DNA of 64,000 bases from Gracilaria vermiculophylla (GCA_019155205.2 JAHNZQ020000308.1:2227038-2291037); one strand, 5' to 3'. Counted from the first letter of the stretch, positions 20,476-30,783 are shown. The notes: generated from the letters alone by a model not told the origin. A program made the numbers and translations.

Positions 20476-22299
20476 TCATGCTCTATCTTCGCTGCAAGTG
20501 CTTTTAGAAAACGAATGGTTCACAGCCATCGCACGGCCCTTCTCGGAAAGTACCCGAGTGAGTACTCGAACATCTTCCTCTCCACATTCTTCCAAAATAG
20601 ATGCCCATACATCCTCGTCTGCAATTTTCAAATCCCCCCCCAAAACTTGTGCATCGACATAAATATTATCTACCAGAAGAGCCTTAGCAAAGACATTATT
20701 GTACTCCTTCATACAACCTCGAAACACATCACTTGCGCGCTGAATATCCTTTTCAACCCCACCAAGGCCTTCTCTGTAGACATATCCAAGATTGATCATG
20801 GAAACATCTCGCAAATCAGTTCCCATCAATAATTCATACATTTGTACAGCTTGGTCACCCGCATTCTGTTCAAGATACATACTAGCTAAGTTCAGAGTGC
20901 TCACATCATGAACTTTTTCAAATCTCTTCATACACTTCGGTACGTGATTTGCGTCACCCATTAACGGCAGGAGAACATTGCTGATTCGGGCACACAGTGG
21001 CAACCAAACAAAATCATTTCGCAATTGTTCCTCGTCAATGTTTCGAACCTCCTGGAACATGTGTTCAGCTTGCTCATACTTTTGTTGATCAAACGGAATT
21101 TCACTCAAAACCAAACCATTCAAAAATAATCGATGAGCTTCAAGCAAATTATGGGACAATTGCTTAGCTTTGCTCAGATTGCGAGGTACATTCGGAGCGC
21201 CCGAACGCATCATCAGAGCCAACGTTCCCGACCCAACATCGGAGAAACGCTTGCAGATTTTGGACGCTCGCACGGGATCTCGAGGGATCTGATCGCTTCC
21301 ACTCCACAGGATACAGGCTTGAATGGTCAAAAACGTATGTCGTTTGGTTAGCTTAAAATAACTCTTACAGAGTTGATACGCTGCCGAGAGATTCGCAGGT
21401 ACCGCGTCGCGGCCAAAAGCCAGAAAATAAATGAGTCGGCTCAGTGCTGTGACAGAACCGTATTCGGAGTATCCGTGTTGATACAAGTCGAGAGCTCGTC
21501 GGAAATCAAGCACCTGTTCACAGGTTTCGTAGATGTCGGCCAGGCCGACGACAAAATCCTCACAAGGCCTTTCGGTGACGGCCTCTTCTAGAAGTTGTGC
21601 GGCACGAACCGGGTCTCTGTTGATGCAGTTACTGCTGACAAGGAGTGAGGCGTAGTTATACTTTGTGGTGGCGAGGTTTGCAGTTTGAATAGCGCGCTCA
21701 AACCATTTAGCGGCACGGGAATCGCAACGTTTAACATGAACTGTGCCATCCATGTAAATAACGCCAAGGTTGTTCATGAGACTGGCATTATCGGAAAGCT
21801 GAATTGCACGCTTGTACAGCTGCAAGGCGTACTTGGTTCTGCCGACGATTTGCTTGGATTTGAGAATGATGGTAGCGAGGTCAGCCATGCATTGAGGATC
21901 ATTCGAAATGCCAATAGCGCGCTGCAAAAGCTGCACAGCTCGTGGGATGTCTTTGATTCCACATTCACCGCGATAGAGAGTATTAGCAAGATTCTGGAGT
22001 ACCTTGTAGTTGACTTGAATGTGTACAGACTGTTCCAAGAGAAGGGGGACTCGTAGACGTTGTTTGCGATTTCCACTGTTATGCAAGTAGACTGCGAGCA
22101 CGTTCATGGCCTGCGGGTGTTGAGCCTGCTTGATGGCGCGCTCAAGCAGTTGAAACGCTCTGGGGACATCGTTCGGCACTTGTGATTCGTAGAGCAAGAG
22201 GTAGGCCAGATCAATCATTGCATCGACATCGTTGAACTTGGTGATAGAACGCTCGTATTGGGCAAGTTGTTCAAGCAAGGCACGACGAGAATGTGGCAT
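20476..22299 (-). CDS. Sel1-like repeat (TPR-family) protein
   Basis: A 607-residue intronless protein built almost entirely of Sel1-like repeats. Units of about 35 residues recur with patterns such as AxxLLERAI, AVQLLQRAIG, ALQLYKRAIQLS, AAKWFERAIQTA, AAQLLEEAV and ALDLYQHGYSEYG, each followed by a loop and a short Asn/Ala helix (MNNLGVIYMDG, MINLGYVYREG). Such solenoids bind partner proteins, as in the Hrd1-Sel1 degradation complex and bacterial Sel1 proteins. There is no signal peptide or membrane segment, so it is probably soluble in the cytosol. The repeats weaken between residues 270 and 400. The partner is unknown. Upstream are a GC-rich promoter and an 18-G tract. Confidence 0.85.
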   Translation of the reverse strand: MPHSRRALLEQLAQYERSITKFNDVDAMIDLAYLLLYESQVPNDVPRAFQLLERAIKQAQHPQAMNVLAVYLHNSGNRKQRLRVPLLLEQSVHIQVNYKVLQNLANTLYRGECGIKDIPRAVQLLQRAIGISNDPQCMADLATIILKSKQIVGRTKYALQLYKRAIQLSDNASLMNNLGVIYMDGTVHVKRCDSRAAKWFERAIQTANLATTKYNYASLLVSSNCINRDPVRAAQLLEEAVTERPCEDFVVGLADIYETCEQVLDFRRALDLYQHGYSEYGSVTALSRLIYFLAFGRDAVPANLSAAYQLCKSYFKLTKRHTFLTIQACILWSGSDQIPRDPVRASKICKRFSDVGSGTLALMMRSGAPNVPRNLSKAKQLSHNLLEAHRLFLNGLVLSEIPFDQQKYEQAEHMFQEVRNIDEEQLRNDFVWLPLCARISNVLLPLMGDANHVPKCMKRFEKVHDVSTLNLASMYLEQNAGDQAVQMYELLMGTDLRDVSMINLGYVYREGLGGVEKDIQRASDVFRGCMKEYNNVFAKALLVDNIYVDAQVLGGDLKIADEDVWASILEECGEEDVRVLTRVLSEKGRAMAVNHSFSKSTCSEDRA

Positions 22300-23904
22300 G
22301 GGGTGATAAGCGGGCAGGCGGTCGAGGCGGGACAGGCGGATGTACGAATGAGGGACCGGTCAAACAAAAGGCGGTTTGCGCAGCCAGGCGTCGCAAGCGG
22401 AAGGGGGGGGCGGGGGGGGGGGGGGGGGGTGTTGGAGCGACGCATGCTGAACTTGAGCGCCGTTGCCGCCGCCGTGGCGCTTTAAATGACAAGCCATGGG
22501 CGGCGATGCAGCGCGGGAGAAATGGGTAGGGGATGTGCAGAGCACGCGCCGCGGCATGTCATGTGCGGACAAGTACACGTGTGTGTAAGCACATCACGCG
22601 TTTTCCCGGCACCCACTGCTTCCACTTACGCATTACACGTGCGAGCGGCACCTCCTCCTTACAGCGCAGTCCGCACGCAGCGCGTCGCGCCGCTCGCGCA
22701 GCCAATCGAGAGCGGCATTGTACACGCTGTACACGCGACCTACGATCACACGTTCTTGCATCTCGCATCCATGCATGCCACCCGCTTGATGCCGTTGCAA
22801 GGCGCAGCTACAGACTATTAGGCCTGTGGGGGAGGCGTCGGAACGAAGCGTCGGAGGGAAGCACAGCTTTGGCGCTTCCCCTCCCGCAGCAGCGCGCCGC
22901 AGAGGAGTATCACCTTCGCAGAGTTGGGAGATTTTCAACCACGCGCTCGCCGCCATTCGGTGATTTTGTCCCAACGGCACCCCCGCTCAATCACCCCCCT
23001 CATCACTGCTGTGCTGCCTCTGCACGCCTGGCCGAGGCAGGGACACACACGCGCCTCGCGTTGATGCGCATGGATTATCACGCTGACACGCACCACGATC
23101 GGCCCCTGGATGGCGCTCCTCAAAGCGGCAACGCCATCGAAAAATGGTCCTCTCCTCCCGAGACGCTGTCAATCTCAAACAGCCCAATGCCACCGGATCG
23201 CGATCCCTCGAAAACTCTAGTCAGCCTCCACAGCTGTTGATTCACTACACCATTAATTTTTCGTTGCACAACATTGACATCACCATCGCGACGCTCTTGA
23301 ATTCACGTCGCGGCGCAAGGGCGCACTTGACAAAATGGCGCCTTCCACGTAAGTCTGCGAAAAGTCATCCTTCACCTTACATGCCATCTCAATGATCTTT
23401 CGTCTCCTCCACCGCCATCAGCTTGTTTTGTTTGATTCTCGCACGCTTTCCATCCCATTCTATCCACGGCCGTGATCAAGCAAAACCGTCGCTCGGCCAA
23501 ACTCTGTAAGTAGTTGACGCCAGGCATTGGGCAGTCGCACGACGTGTCCGCGATGCTCCAAGCCAATGAGATGCACTGCAATTTTTATTCACTTTGAGCT
23601 TCCCACAGAATATAAGAGCTCATCCAAAGGACCCGCTTCTGATATCCTATTGAAGCCACCCCGACCAAGCGCTGGCTAGGGTATTGGCGTCTTTCTTACA
23701 CCAACTCATCCATGCCCAATGGCATTATTCTCATAACCCCGGACAAGGCCCGATTATTAAATTCTCTCCGATCTCAGCACCATTTCTGCTGAAGTTATTT
23801 ATTGGCTTCACTTTTCTTCCGGCCGGGCAATCATTTTTCTCACCCTCCAGCCCTTTCCCCCTTATCGCCTTCGCACGAACTTTTTACAAGGGATCTCTGC
23901 CACC
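22300..23904. other. GC-rich upstream region
   Basis: The GC-rich block (about 22300-23200) upstream of the Sel1 gene gives long overlapping frames on both strands without domains. From 23200 on the sequence is mixed. Traces of the repeat gene begin near 23882 (a Phe-Tyr-Lys-Gly-Ser-like segment in another frame). Confidence 0.45.
22403..22429. repeat. Poly-G tract (8 G, C, 18 G)
   Basis: Eight G, a single C, then 18 G. It lies 104-130 bp upstream of the Sel1-protein ATG, within its probable promoter, where the coding strand carries C. Confidence 0.9.
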
Positions 23905-24939
23905 ATGTGTTTCAAACTTCATCAGTACGCCTACGTATCCGGCTGAAACGAATAGAAGTATGGCCATGAATCCATCCCAACTGTTTCTACTGAAAAAGCG
24001 CCTGAGGATACCAACTTTGCAGGATGCTCCATGTTATATGGGGACGCCACCTACCACTTGTACTGTTTCAAAGGCAGCTCCCCCGACACCATTTAACAGT
24101 TTACCTGGAACGAAAGCGCATACGAATGGGGGCACGGCGGTTCGATCCCCGAGCTCGGCTTCACTGGTTTGCCCGATGACGCTTGTCTCAGCAAGTTTAC
24201 CCTGCTTTATGATGGTGGAGCTTATCGTCTTTACTTCAAGAAACAAGGCGCAGCCGTCCTGTATCACTGAGCGTGGGATGGATCAAGCTACGCGTACGGT
24301 CACAAATGTATCGCAGACATCAGCATTACGGATTTTCCCAATGACGCCGATCTAAGCCGTTGGGACATGCTTCATGATGGAAGCGACTATCGGTTGTATT
24401 GCTTGTCGATTTCGAGCCCAACCTGTGTTTACCAAGGAGCCTTCTCTGATGGAAGCTATGCCTTCGGTGTCAAATTCACTCCGAAACTTACTTTGACCGG
24501 CAGCCTGGAATCTGTGTCCTACAGCGACATTTGCATGCTGCACGATGGAAGCAGGTACCGCATGTACATCGCGCAAGGTTCATCTTGTAATTGGCCGTTT
24601 GCAAAAAAGGGATCCGAACAGTCGGCGATTCGAATGGACTGCAATGCTTTGCGAAGCGCTTCAAAAGATACCGTCACGGATACTCGATGGCCGTGGTCAA
24701 AGTTAATCAATTCGTTTGCCACCTTGTATCGTGTGGAACACTGCCACCATCTAATGCAGCTGCTTTCCGCAGAGCGAAAAGACTACGTATCACGGTGCGG
24801 ATCACAACCTGAATGTATACGTGCGTGTTTGATAGCAGATTGGTCTGCCGTTTTGTCAAATGTCTGTCCCATCTTTACCACCGTCTTTGAATCGCCGTTG
24901 AGCGACTTTCGCAGACGAAGAATGGCGACGATTAATTAA
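23905..24939 (+). pseudogene. Broken repeat-protein gene (about 56-residue repeats, four in-frame stops)
   Basis: One frame, starting at ATG 23905 in a strong context (gccaccATG), encodes four successive copies of a 55-57-residue repeat. The copies are marked by MLYGDATYHLY (24031), LLYDGGAYRLY (24202), MLHDGSDYRLY (24367) and MLHDGSRYRMY (24535). Between them run linkers such as WNESAYEWGH and WDGSSYAYGH, each followed by segments like SIPELGFTGLPDDA. The frame is interrupted by TGA 23944, TAG 23953, TAA 24094 and TGA 24268. The last two repeats are uninterrupted (24271-24939), but the tail after residue ~110 of that part loses the pattern. The repeat looks like a Tyr/Gly-rich beta-structured domain; I do not know its name. 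Because the frame is kept while stops accumulate, decay seems recent. No shifts are needed across 23905-24600. Confidence 0.72.
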
Positions 24940-27568
24940 AAGAAGAAACGAACATAGCATGACTGGCAGGTGAAGAAAATGCACAGAACTGAGCTTGCGG
25001 CTGATCGTTACACCTGTTTAATGCAAATCTGACATAGATACTACAAAACTGACTTTTACTTAGTTAACATACATCAAATATAACAGAAATGGAAACGGTG
25101 AACATCGACTACGAGAGTGCACAACAAGATATTTTAGTATTACGTGACACATTTTCTTGGACAGAACGCTAGAACGATCTGCTGAAGTACATTAACAGTT
25201 ACATCCGAACCGACTTTAAATTATGCCATTAACAGTAATTGGAATTTCCAGGATCGCAGCAGTAAATGAATTGCGCACTGGATTGGGCTGCGTGGGAGTC
25301 GATAAAGCAATGTTTGTGGCGAGGGTGTTCAGCACAAGACCAATAGAGACTATGTGACCCAGCCGGGACAGGGTAGAGTAGAGATGGATGGTAAAGTATT
25401 TTAGTAAGCAGCAGATCCTGACACTGTTACCTGCTTTTGTCACGCGCCTTGTGCGGGGCCGTGAGTGCCTCCGGAATAAGAAAATGCACTCTTATTGGTC
25501 AATCGGAGCGAACACCGCAGATCCTTTATTTTGGACAGCACGGCTGCGGACGTAAACGCCTTCGCGTCCGTCGCAAGATGCAACGGCAGCGCGCGGTCAG
25601 GAGCGCCACTCCAAGGCCCCGCTGTCGCCTTGAGGAGGGTGGTGTGGGACTTGATCTCGTCACACCTGGATCCGTCGTGAACGGGCGGCGGAGCAAGCAA
25701 AAGCGTGGTGGAGCCGACTGCGGGCACGACGGCCCAACTTGCTCACTAAAGTATGTCGTGCCGACGTTGGCTCCCTAGCTAGACCCCCTGCGTTACGTGC
25801 GACCTTTCATGGGGCGACTTTACAGTGCGACTGCTGACTTGAACGGCAGTAGTCGCACACGGACCACAGTCTGCGCCGACAGGAAGCGATCGCGATCATA
25901 GATCGCAGCCTAAGGCTGCCATCCCAATCATGATGTAGATTTTTGGTACTGCTGCATCGTCTGGCTTCCTCAAGCTGTGGACTCTGCCGCTCCTGCCCAT
26001 CTCTCGTTCGGTGCCATCTACGCGCTGTGTTGCGCTCTTTGTTTCCCACCCACCCCACACGTAGGAGCAGTCACACCCTCCTGGGCTTGGCTCAACGCGA
26101 TGAGTCCTGCCCATTGGCGTTGCAAAGCATAAGCCATTGCGGCTCTGTGCCCCTTCAATATATACCCAAAACTAAACGATCTTCCGAAGAAGCCCAAAGG
26201 AGACAATTAATATAATTATATTACAATTGAATATGTATGCTGATTTTGTGTTCATAGTTCTCGGCAAAACTGCCATCATGTTGCTTATTGTTGATCACCA
26301 TTACAAATCAAATGCTGGGCGACAATTACACAGCTTTCTTCACATAGCGTATAGTGTTTTGATATTGAAACTTTTTCGGGAAGAATACAAGTCGCTCCTG
26401 CCACAATAGATGGCAGCTGCCGTATCATTATCGACGAAGGCATACGTTTGATGAAGACCCATTCCTATTGCTCTGCTCTCCAGGAGGCAGGTCTTTTTTC
26501 TCTCGTTGACGTCAATTTTGCATTACGCAAGCAAAAGATCAAATTTTCAAGAAATACTTCAAATCACTTGATGTATAATAAGGTACTGAATCAAGATCTG
26601 TTCTTCATAAAAAGTATGACGCTCTTAAATCAGTATTTCAAAATCTTCAGAAGCAAAATTGAGAAATGAGAGCATGCAGCTCACAGTCTTGCAAGGAGAT
26701 AGTATGCCATTGAATGCGAGCGGCGAATCTCTGAGATGAAGAAATGGGCTGACAACCCGCATTTTTTTCTTTCGTGCGCTACGCTCATCGCCTTTCAGTG
26801 GGCCCGAACATTTCAGCCATGTCGTTTGTTTCTTTACAGGATCCAAAGATTAGGAGGTTTTAATGCCTTTGAGCACAACTAGTCCCGTCTTTCACTTTAG
26901 GCGAACGAGGGCTTAACCAGTGATATTTGAGCGTAAATGATTTGAAGTACAATTCTTTAGGAAGATTTCTAGAGGAACATTCACCTTCAACGGTCTAGAA
27001 ATTTTGCACTGAAATCAGATATTAAGAGAGCAGTGAGCCAGGGCTAAACACTTGTTCGTCTGTTCTTTCAAACTTTTTCTTCTTTCAACGTGCAGCAGGA
27101 ACTCATGCCGTGGCCCCAAGAAAAACTGTGTAGCAGTGTTAAAAACCATGGATTGTCACCTGAAGAGCCAATTTAAGCGGCGATATGGGTCACGAATTCA
27201 TCATTTCTCAACCTCTTTCGAAAGTGGTGCGAGACGTTTCTATGATGGCAAAGAAGAGGAACAGCGCTACAGTTGCATAGATGCCCTATGAATCAAAAGG
27301 TTTCATGGGCCTTGCACCCACCCAGAACTGCATATCAAGGGTAAAAGAACACGGAGGGATGGCTTTTTTCACGGTCCAGATGGCAGAGTGTGAATTATGA
27401 TGTTCTGCAGCGATCTCCAGAGACAGCGTCACAAACACCACAGGGTAAATCCTTTAAAAGCCCCACCCAGTGACTCTCTCGCTTCTCTTCTTGTACTTCA
27501 ACACCCGCAATCTTCAATTTCCCATCAATCATATACATCCTCTAACTCTAACCCAATCTCAGCCAAAA
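24940..27568. other. Intergenic region
   Basis: 2.6 kb without a supportable gene. Around 25440-26160 the GC content rises and several hairpin-forming palindromes occur (25825-25858, 25905-25919). The part after 26200 is AT-rich. Confidence 0.45.
27453..27460 (+). promoter_or_regulatory. TATA-like element of the small secreted-protein gene
   Basis: TTTAAAAG on the plus strand, about 115 bp upstream of ATG 27569, followed by a CT-rich leader. Confidence 0.4.
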
Positions 27569-27889
27569 ATGAAGACCATCTCTGCCATAGTTTTCGCCAT
27601 TATTGGCTTCGCTGCTGCGGTTCCGGCTACCACCGCCCCAGTCACTACTGCCCCAACGACCACCACAAGTACAGCTCACACGATGACACTCGCTGATGTG
27701 ATGATCACGCTGCCGTCTGGCACAGCAGGTGTTGCCAGCGGCAACAACGCTGTGGTAGCTGGCGCCGACACCGAATCCGGTGCCGCCGCTGCCAAGACGG
27801 ACTCTGATGGTGCTGCGCTGGCTGGTGCTGGTCCCGGTGGTGCCGTTGGCTTCGCCACTGAAATAACGGGACCGACTCCGTCCATGTAA
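27569..27889 (+). CDS. Small secreted Ala/Thr/Gly-rich protein
   Basis: A 106-residue protein beginning MKTISAIVFAIIGFAAAVPA, a clear signal peptide with probable cleavage after residue 18-20. The mature part is low-complexity: a Thr/Pro/Ala stretch (VTTAPTTTTSTAHT), then Ala/Gly/Val-rich sequence (GAAAAKTDSDGAALAGAGPGG). There are no Cys residues and no known domain. The upstream context (CT-rich leader, TATA-like element, A-rich bases before ATG) supports a real, probably well expressed gene. I chose this ATG because the signal peptide starts there. A cell-wall or matrix protein is likely but this is inferred only from the signal peptide and composition. Confidence 0.7.
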   Translation: MKTISAIVFAIIGFAAAVPATTAPVTTAPTTTTSTAHTMTLADVMITLPSGTAGVASGNNAVVAGADTESGAAAAKTDSDGAALAGAGPGGAVGFATEITGPTPSM

Positions 27890-29240
27890 CTGAAGATCGG
27901 TGCATTTCCCTGATGTCGGTTAGTTGAAAGAGCCTGATGGTCATCAAGGAAGATTAGAGTTTGAGAAATGTAAATGATAGTTGCGGATTGAATTGAGCTT
28001 CTTCGCTTTGTTGCGACATGTGTGTGTTGTGCCACATTGCCAGTTAGCTAGTCAAAGCTCTAAGCTTGCTAATACTATTCTAAACCGGATGCTGCAAGTG
28101 TCTTTGCGGATATGCAGCATGTGCGAGGCAGTGCTTACCCTTGTTAAGCATACAGCACGTAAAAAGTAACAATGTTCCAATCGAGCCGATGAACGGTGAA
28201 AACTAGTAAAAATGTAAGGGAGATTCTGCAGATGTGGGGGGACTGCTCGCAGAATTAGCTCAGTTAAGGGGTTCAGAGCCGAGTATTTGAGAGGTCCGGG
28301 GGTGACTGCAATATTATTTAGTAAAAGGGGGGTGACATATCGAAGTCGCAATATAAATGGCGCATTAGGTACAAAGTCACCCCCACAACGCTCAGTTTCA
28401 CCCTCAATCTGAGCAGTAGTCGCCTCTTCCCCACTCCTTTCCTTTTGCCAACTTGTTTGCTATCCGTTTCACCCCTTTCACGAACGTCGACCAAAATTGT
28501 CACCCTGCGTTTCTATGACAAACGACGATGAAAGTCACCCCAGACTAAATATTTACGTAGTGAATTCGCCGTTGTCTGCGGTTCTGATAGGTAAAGTCAC
28601 CGTGCGCTTACTGTGTGTCGCCCTCTTTTTCGAACAAACCCCAACAAGTCACCCTTGCGAGATACAAGTCACCATCTTACTCTTCCACCCATGTTCGTGT
28701 CACCAAATTCGTTTGTCATGAACAAAACTTCAACCATAGAGTACTTGAATTCTGCATGCCGTCACCCGTTGAAGTACTACATTTAGCCAAATTATAAAAG
28801 AATGGCTTCTGTAAATTAGAGTTGGTATTGTATCAGAGGTACTTACCAACCGAGTAGTCATTGATAGCAGCTGCACTTCTGTTCGTTGCTATGCAGAAAA
28901 CACTTGTTTGGGACACGCACGAGGCAGCGCCTCGTGCAGCAAAAAAGAACTTACTCTTCCTGCGGAGATAAGCAGTTAAGTTGATGTGTGTGAAGTACTG
29001 TCGTACACTAAGCTTCTGCGCGTAATCGCTAAGTGTGAGCGCTACCATGATCGATGCTCGTTGTTTGATAAGATAATCGAAGAGGCCCACAGTGGATGCA
29101 AACGTTGTGAAGGATTAATGCTACACTGTTGCAGATGACGGCTGAGAAAAGAGGTCAAAATTTAAGGTAGAACGGAGAGTGAAGTGAAACGAACTTGGCG
29201 GACGTGTGCGGCAAAGCCGTCGAAAACAGGCGCAGCGGGT
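27890..29240. other. Intergenic region with GTCACC motif cluster
   Basis: No supportable gene. It contains ten GTCACC/GGTGAC motifs (28301-28766), a 9-bp-stem hairpin (28917-28937), and two GTAAGT-like donor sites on the minus strand (near 28845 and 28950) around a short unknown frame. Confidence 0.45.
28301..28766. repeat. Cluster of ten GTCACC motifs
   Basis: GGTGAC occurs at 28301 and 28331; GTCACC at 28376, 28499, 28534, 28596, 28648, 28668, 28699 and 28761. Seven of the eight GTCACC sites lie between 28499 and 28766 or at their edge, often inside AAGTCACC. The spacing is irregular, so this is not a tandem repeat. Confidence 0.75.
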
Positions 29241-30002
29241 CTAGCGAGAGCTATCGACTCTCTGGAGCTTGATATGGGGATAAAAGGGCGTGGTCAACAA
29301 CGCAAACAAGTCAAAGCAGTTAAAGTCCTCGTCGTGCTCACTGGGGAGACGGACGACGTCGGTCGGGGTGACATGGCCTGCCGGCAAAATGTGCTGATCA
29401 GCAGCAAAGCGCAGGCGCAGAAGCAAGCGGCGCAATGCAAGGTCGGACAGGTCGGGGCGCGAATCGAAGTGCACGCGCGACTGATGCTCCACATCGAGGT
29501 GCGGCACGAAGCCGGCGGCGTACGCGGCGCCCACAAACGGCACGCCGGCGGCGTGCAGCACGGGGGCGTCAACGACCCAGCGCACGCAGAAGCGGCGGCC
29601 GAGCGCGAGGCGCGCGGCGGCCGCCAGCCCCGCGCACGCAGGCAGCGCGCCGAGGTGGCGCGGGAAGCTGTCGACGACGGCCGGCTCTCGCACGGCGTGG
29701 CGCAGCGCGCGCCGCGCGGCGTCGCCCGTCTCCTGGTGGAAGCGTGCGCGCGCGCAGTTCTTGGCCGCGTCGAAGAGCGGTAGCGCGTGCGCGGGCGGCA
29801 GGCGCGTGCGCGCGTCGAAGCCGAGGGCGGCGGCGTCATAGGCGGGCGGCAGCGGGCGTTGCAGCGAGAGCGCGTCCATGGCGGCCACGTCGTGCGGAGA
29901 GCCTTCGCCGCTCGCCCACCGCGCCGCGGCCGCGCGGAAGGCGCGCGGCACTGCGCCGTCGTCGCCGCCGTCTTCCTCGCGCGCGCCGACTCCCTCGCTC
30001 AT
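29241..30002 (-). CDS. Unknown GC-rich protein, 253 residues
   Basis: I do not recognise this gene. From ATG 30002 it encodes 253 residues, rich in Ala, Arg, Leu and Pro; the frame can be extended to a GTG at 30041. The strand choice rests on realistic sequence near the C-terminus (HDEDFNCFDLFALLTTPFYPHI), where base composition is no longer extreme. The middle contains alternating helical segments (AACAGLAAAARLALGRRFCVRWVVDAP) but no signal peptide. A hydrophobic stretch (VPFVGAAYAAGFVPHL) is too weak for a confident membrane helix. Overlapping frames on the plus strand (29435-30109) are Arg-rich and look like shadows. It is divergent from the copper ATPase with about 780 bp between starts. 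Could be a lineage-specific protein. Confidence 0.5.
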   Translation of the reverse strand: MSEGVGAREEDGGDDGAVPRAFRAAAARWASGEGSPHDVAAMDALSLQRPLPPAYDAAALGFDARTRLPPAHALPLFDAAKNCARARFHQETGDAARRALRHAVREPAVVDSFPRHLGALPACAGLAAAARLALGRRFCVRWVVDAPVLHAAGVPFVGAAYAAGFVPHLDVEHQSRVHFDSRPDLSDLALRRLLLRLRFAADQHILPAGHVTPTDVVRLPSEHDEDFNCFDLFALLTTPFYPHIKLQRVDSSR

Positions 30003-30335
30003 GCCGACTGCCGCCCGCTCGCCACTGCTTCGGACCTTCACGCTGCCCGTGTGCGCCCTCGGGTGATGGGGAGCCAGCGGCAGCGAGCAGCCGCACTAAT
30101 GGTGCGTGACCACGTGGACGGGTGTCGGCAGCGGCCGCGACGCCACGTGACGGACGTCAGATTTGGTGCACGTGGCGATGTGCCGCGGAGCGGAAGCGCA
30201 TGCGTGGCGGATCCTTCGTGCGTCGTGCCTCGCCCATCCGCTCTGCGTGCTGTCCGTCTGCTGCCAGATCCCGGTGGTGAACGTTGCTCCGCCGCCCTGC
30301 TGGGTATAGGTCTCCCCTTCACCACCGCCTTCCCT

Positions 30336-30336
<1 letters not shown>

Positions 30337-30424
<88 letters not shown>
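30337..30424 (+). repeat. Homopolymer of 88 C
   Basis: An uninterrupted run of 88 C on the plus strand, 362 bp upstream of the copper ATPase ATG. Exact length in the genome may differ because such runs are hard to sequence. Confidence 0.95.
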
Positions 30425-30426
<2 letters not shown>

Positions 30427-30659
30427 TCCGTTTACATCTTCCGCCTGCAATCTCCAGCTGACATTCCGCCTTTCCGCCCGACTGCCCCTTTCTTCACCAC
30501 CCCCCCTTGCCGGCCACCCTCTGCATTACCCTTGCTCCACTCGCATTGTTGCTCTCCAGCTTTCCGCCTGACCTATTTAAGGCGAGCTTCACCGCCGCTG
30601 CATTCCTCTCGCCATCCATCTCTCACTGTGCTTTAATTTTCGTCACTCACCCTTCCCCT

Positions 30660-30783
30660 CAGCTTCCCACCACACCCTTACCCTCAGCTTCCCACCACAC
30701 CCTTACCGTCAGCTTTCCACCACACCCTTCCCTCAGCTTTCCACCACATTCTTCCCCTCAACATTCCACCACATTCTTCCCAT
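30660..30783 (+). repeat. Five tandem 24-25-bp repeats abutting the ATPase start codon
   Basis: Units start at 30660, 30685, 30710, 30734 and 30759 and share the core CTTCCCACCACACCCTTACC with drift towards CATTCCACCACATTCTTCCC. The last unit ends at 30783 and is followed by caATGG. The array is a CT/CA-rich, G-poor leader segment that also stays open in the ATPase frame. Confidence 0.92.

Noticed and set aside
22533..23240. 235-codon plus-strand frame
   Set aside because: GC-rich block, no domain, overlaps equal-length frames on other strands.
24140..24165. GGTTCGATCC resembling a tRNA B box
   Set aside because: It lies within the coding repeat pseudogene and has no cloverleaf around it.
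28245..28310. tRNA-like D-arm (TTAGCTCAGTTAAGGGG)
   Set aside because: No matching anticodon or T arm, and the D loop would be too long.
28838..28860. U1-like 5' end (TACTTACC)
   Set aside because: Only the donor-complementary bases match; no U1 stem-loops follow. It fits a minus-strand splice donor instead.
29435..30109. 224-codon plus-strand frame opposite the unknown GC-rich gene
   Set aside because: Extremely Arg-rich shadow; the minus-strand frame has a more natural composition.
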